From Thiotrichales bacterium (GTDB lineage Bacteria; Pseudomonadota; Gammaproteobacteria; PS1; Pseudothioglobaceae), in the NCBI GenBank assembly GCA_002698045.1, contig NZUR01000032.1:2950-11744 (forward strand): a stretch of DNA of 8,795 nucleotides. The letters are read 5' to 3'. Positions 8,611 to 8,795 of the stretch are shown in pieces. The notes under the pieces are model-generated. The model was not told the DNA's origin, did not search any database, and saw only the letters and a program-made list of their open reading frames with translations. Each line of letters opens with the position of its first letter. Within the stretch, counting starts at the first letter, position 1. A program made the translations under genes and the position numbers.

Positions 8611-8795
8611 ATGCTAAACGATATTCAATACCCTAGTGATTTAAAAAATCTTAATATTGACGAATTAAATTCTCTTGCAGAAGAAATTAAATTATTTTTA
8701 GTTGATAGTCTTGATAAAACTGGTGGTCATCTTAGTTCCAACCTTGGCACAATTGAATTAACCTTGGCATTGCATTATGTATTTGATACACCCAA
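8611..8795 (+). CDS. dxs: 1-deoxy-D-xylulose-5-phosphate synthase, N-terminal 61 residues (3' end outside window)
   Basis: Dxs joins pyruvate and glyceraldehyde 3-phosphate, using thiamine diphosphate, in the first step of the MEP isoprenoid pathway. The frame is open from ATG at 8611 to the window end. The translation begins MLNDIQYPSDLKNL and contains DKTGGHLSSNLGTIELTLAL followed by HYVFDTP. These match the Dxs N-terminal region, where E. coli has [27 protein letters not shown]. H40 corresponds to the conserved active-site His49 of E. coli, so the N-terminus is about 9 residues shorter. No Shine-Dalgarno is visible (TTATCTCAAA precedes ATG). An in-frame GTG at 8569 lies about at the predicted transcription start, so ATG is preferred. 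Divergent from trhO; not flanked upstream by ispA/xseB as in E. coli. Confidence 0.95.
   Translation, partial: MLNDIQYPSDLKNLNIDELNSLAEEIKLFLVDSLDKTGGHLSSNLGTIELTLALHYVFDTP

Overview
This window is a compact, low-GC (by eye about 36-38%), gene-dense stretch of chromosome. It looks like a gammaproteobacterium, possibly a streamlined marine lineage. Supporting points are a single-chain 1280-residue PurL of the gamma/betaproteobacterial type, an E. coli-type quinolinate synthase, a CGFS monothiol glutaredoxin like E. coli GrxD, a 246-residue YebC, a TrhO/YceA tRNA hydroxylase and a proteobacterial Dxs N-terminus. Lineage below class level cannot be read from this sequence. No mobile element, CRISPR array, tRNA, rRNA or prophage signal was seen.

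Left part (1-5790, plus strand): a tightly packed run made of the 3' end of aspS (aspartyl-tRNA synthetase), nadA (quinolinate synthase, 2 nt after the aspS stop), yebC (22-nt gap) and purL (start overlapping the yebC stop as ATGA). This looks like one operon whose promoter lies upstream of the window. It joins aminoacylation, NAD biosynthesis, a translation or transcription factor and purine biosynthesis. The aspS...yebC proximity recalls the enterobacterial aspS-nudB-yebC-ruvC order, but nadA and purL occupy the places of nudB and ruvC.

Middle (5825-6824): a YgjP-like HExxH metallopeptidase gene follows purL on the plus strand and converges, with a 13-nt gap, on grxD on the minus strand. 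An AT-rich perfect hairpin covers the end of the peptidase gene. grxD appears to start at TTG, with a good Shine-Dalgarno and a good sigma70-like promoter of its own.

Right part (6896-8795): a minus-strand pair, trhO followed by an RsmC-like single-domain methyltransferase, with an 8-nt ATGTTTGA overlap, so they are probably co-translated. A 178-nt divergent intergenic region then leads to the 5' end of dxs (plus strand, cut by the window edge), preceded by a perfect TATAAT.

Most of the content is housekeeping. The point most worth a second look is the trhO-coupled methyltransferase, whose catalytic NPP(F/Y) motif is changed to N-I-P-A. Because TrhO makes 5-hydroxyuridine at tRNA position 34, the partner may be an RNA-modifying enzyme acting in the same pathway. 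This is inference only.
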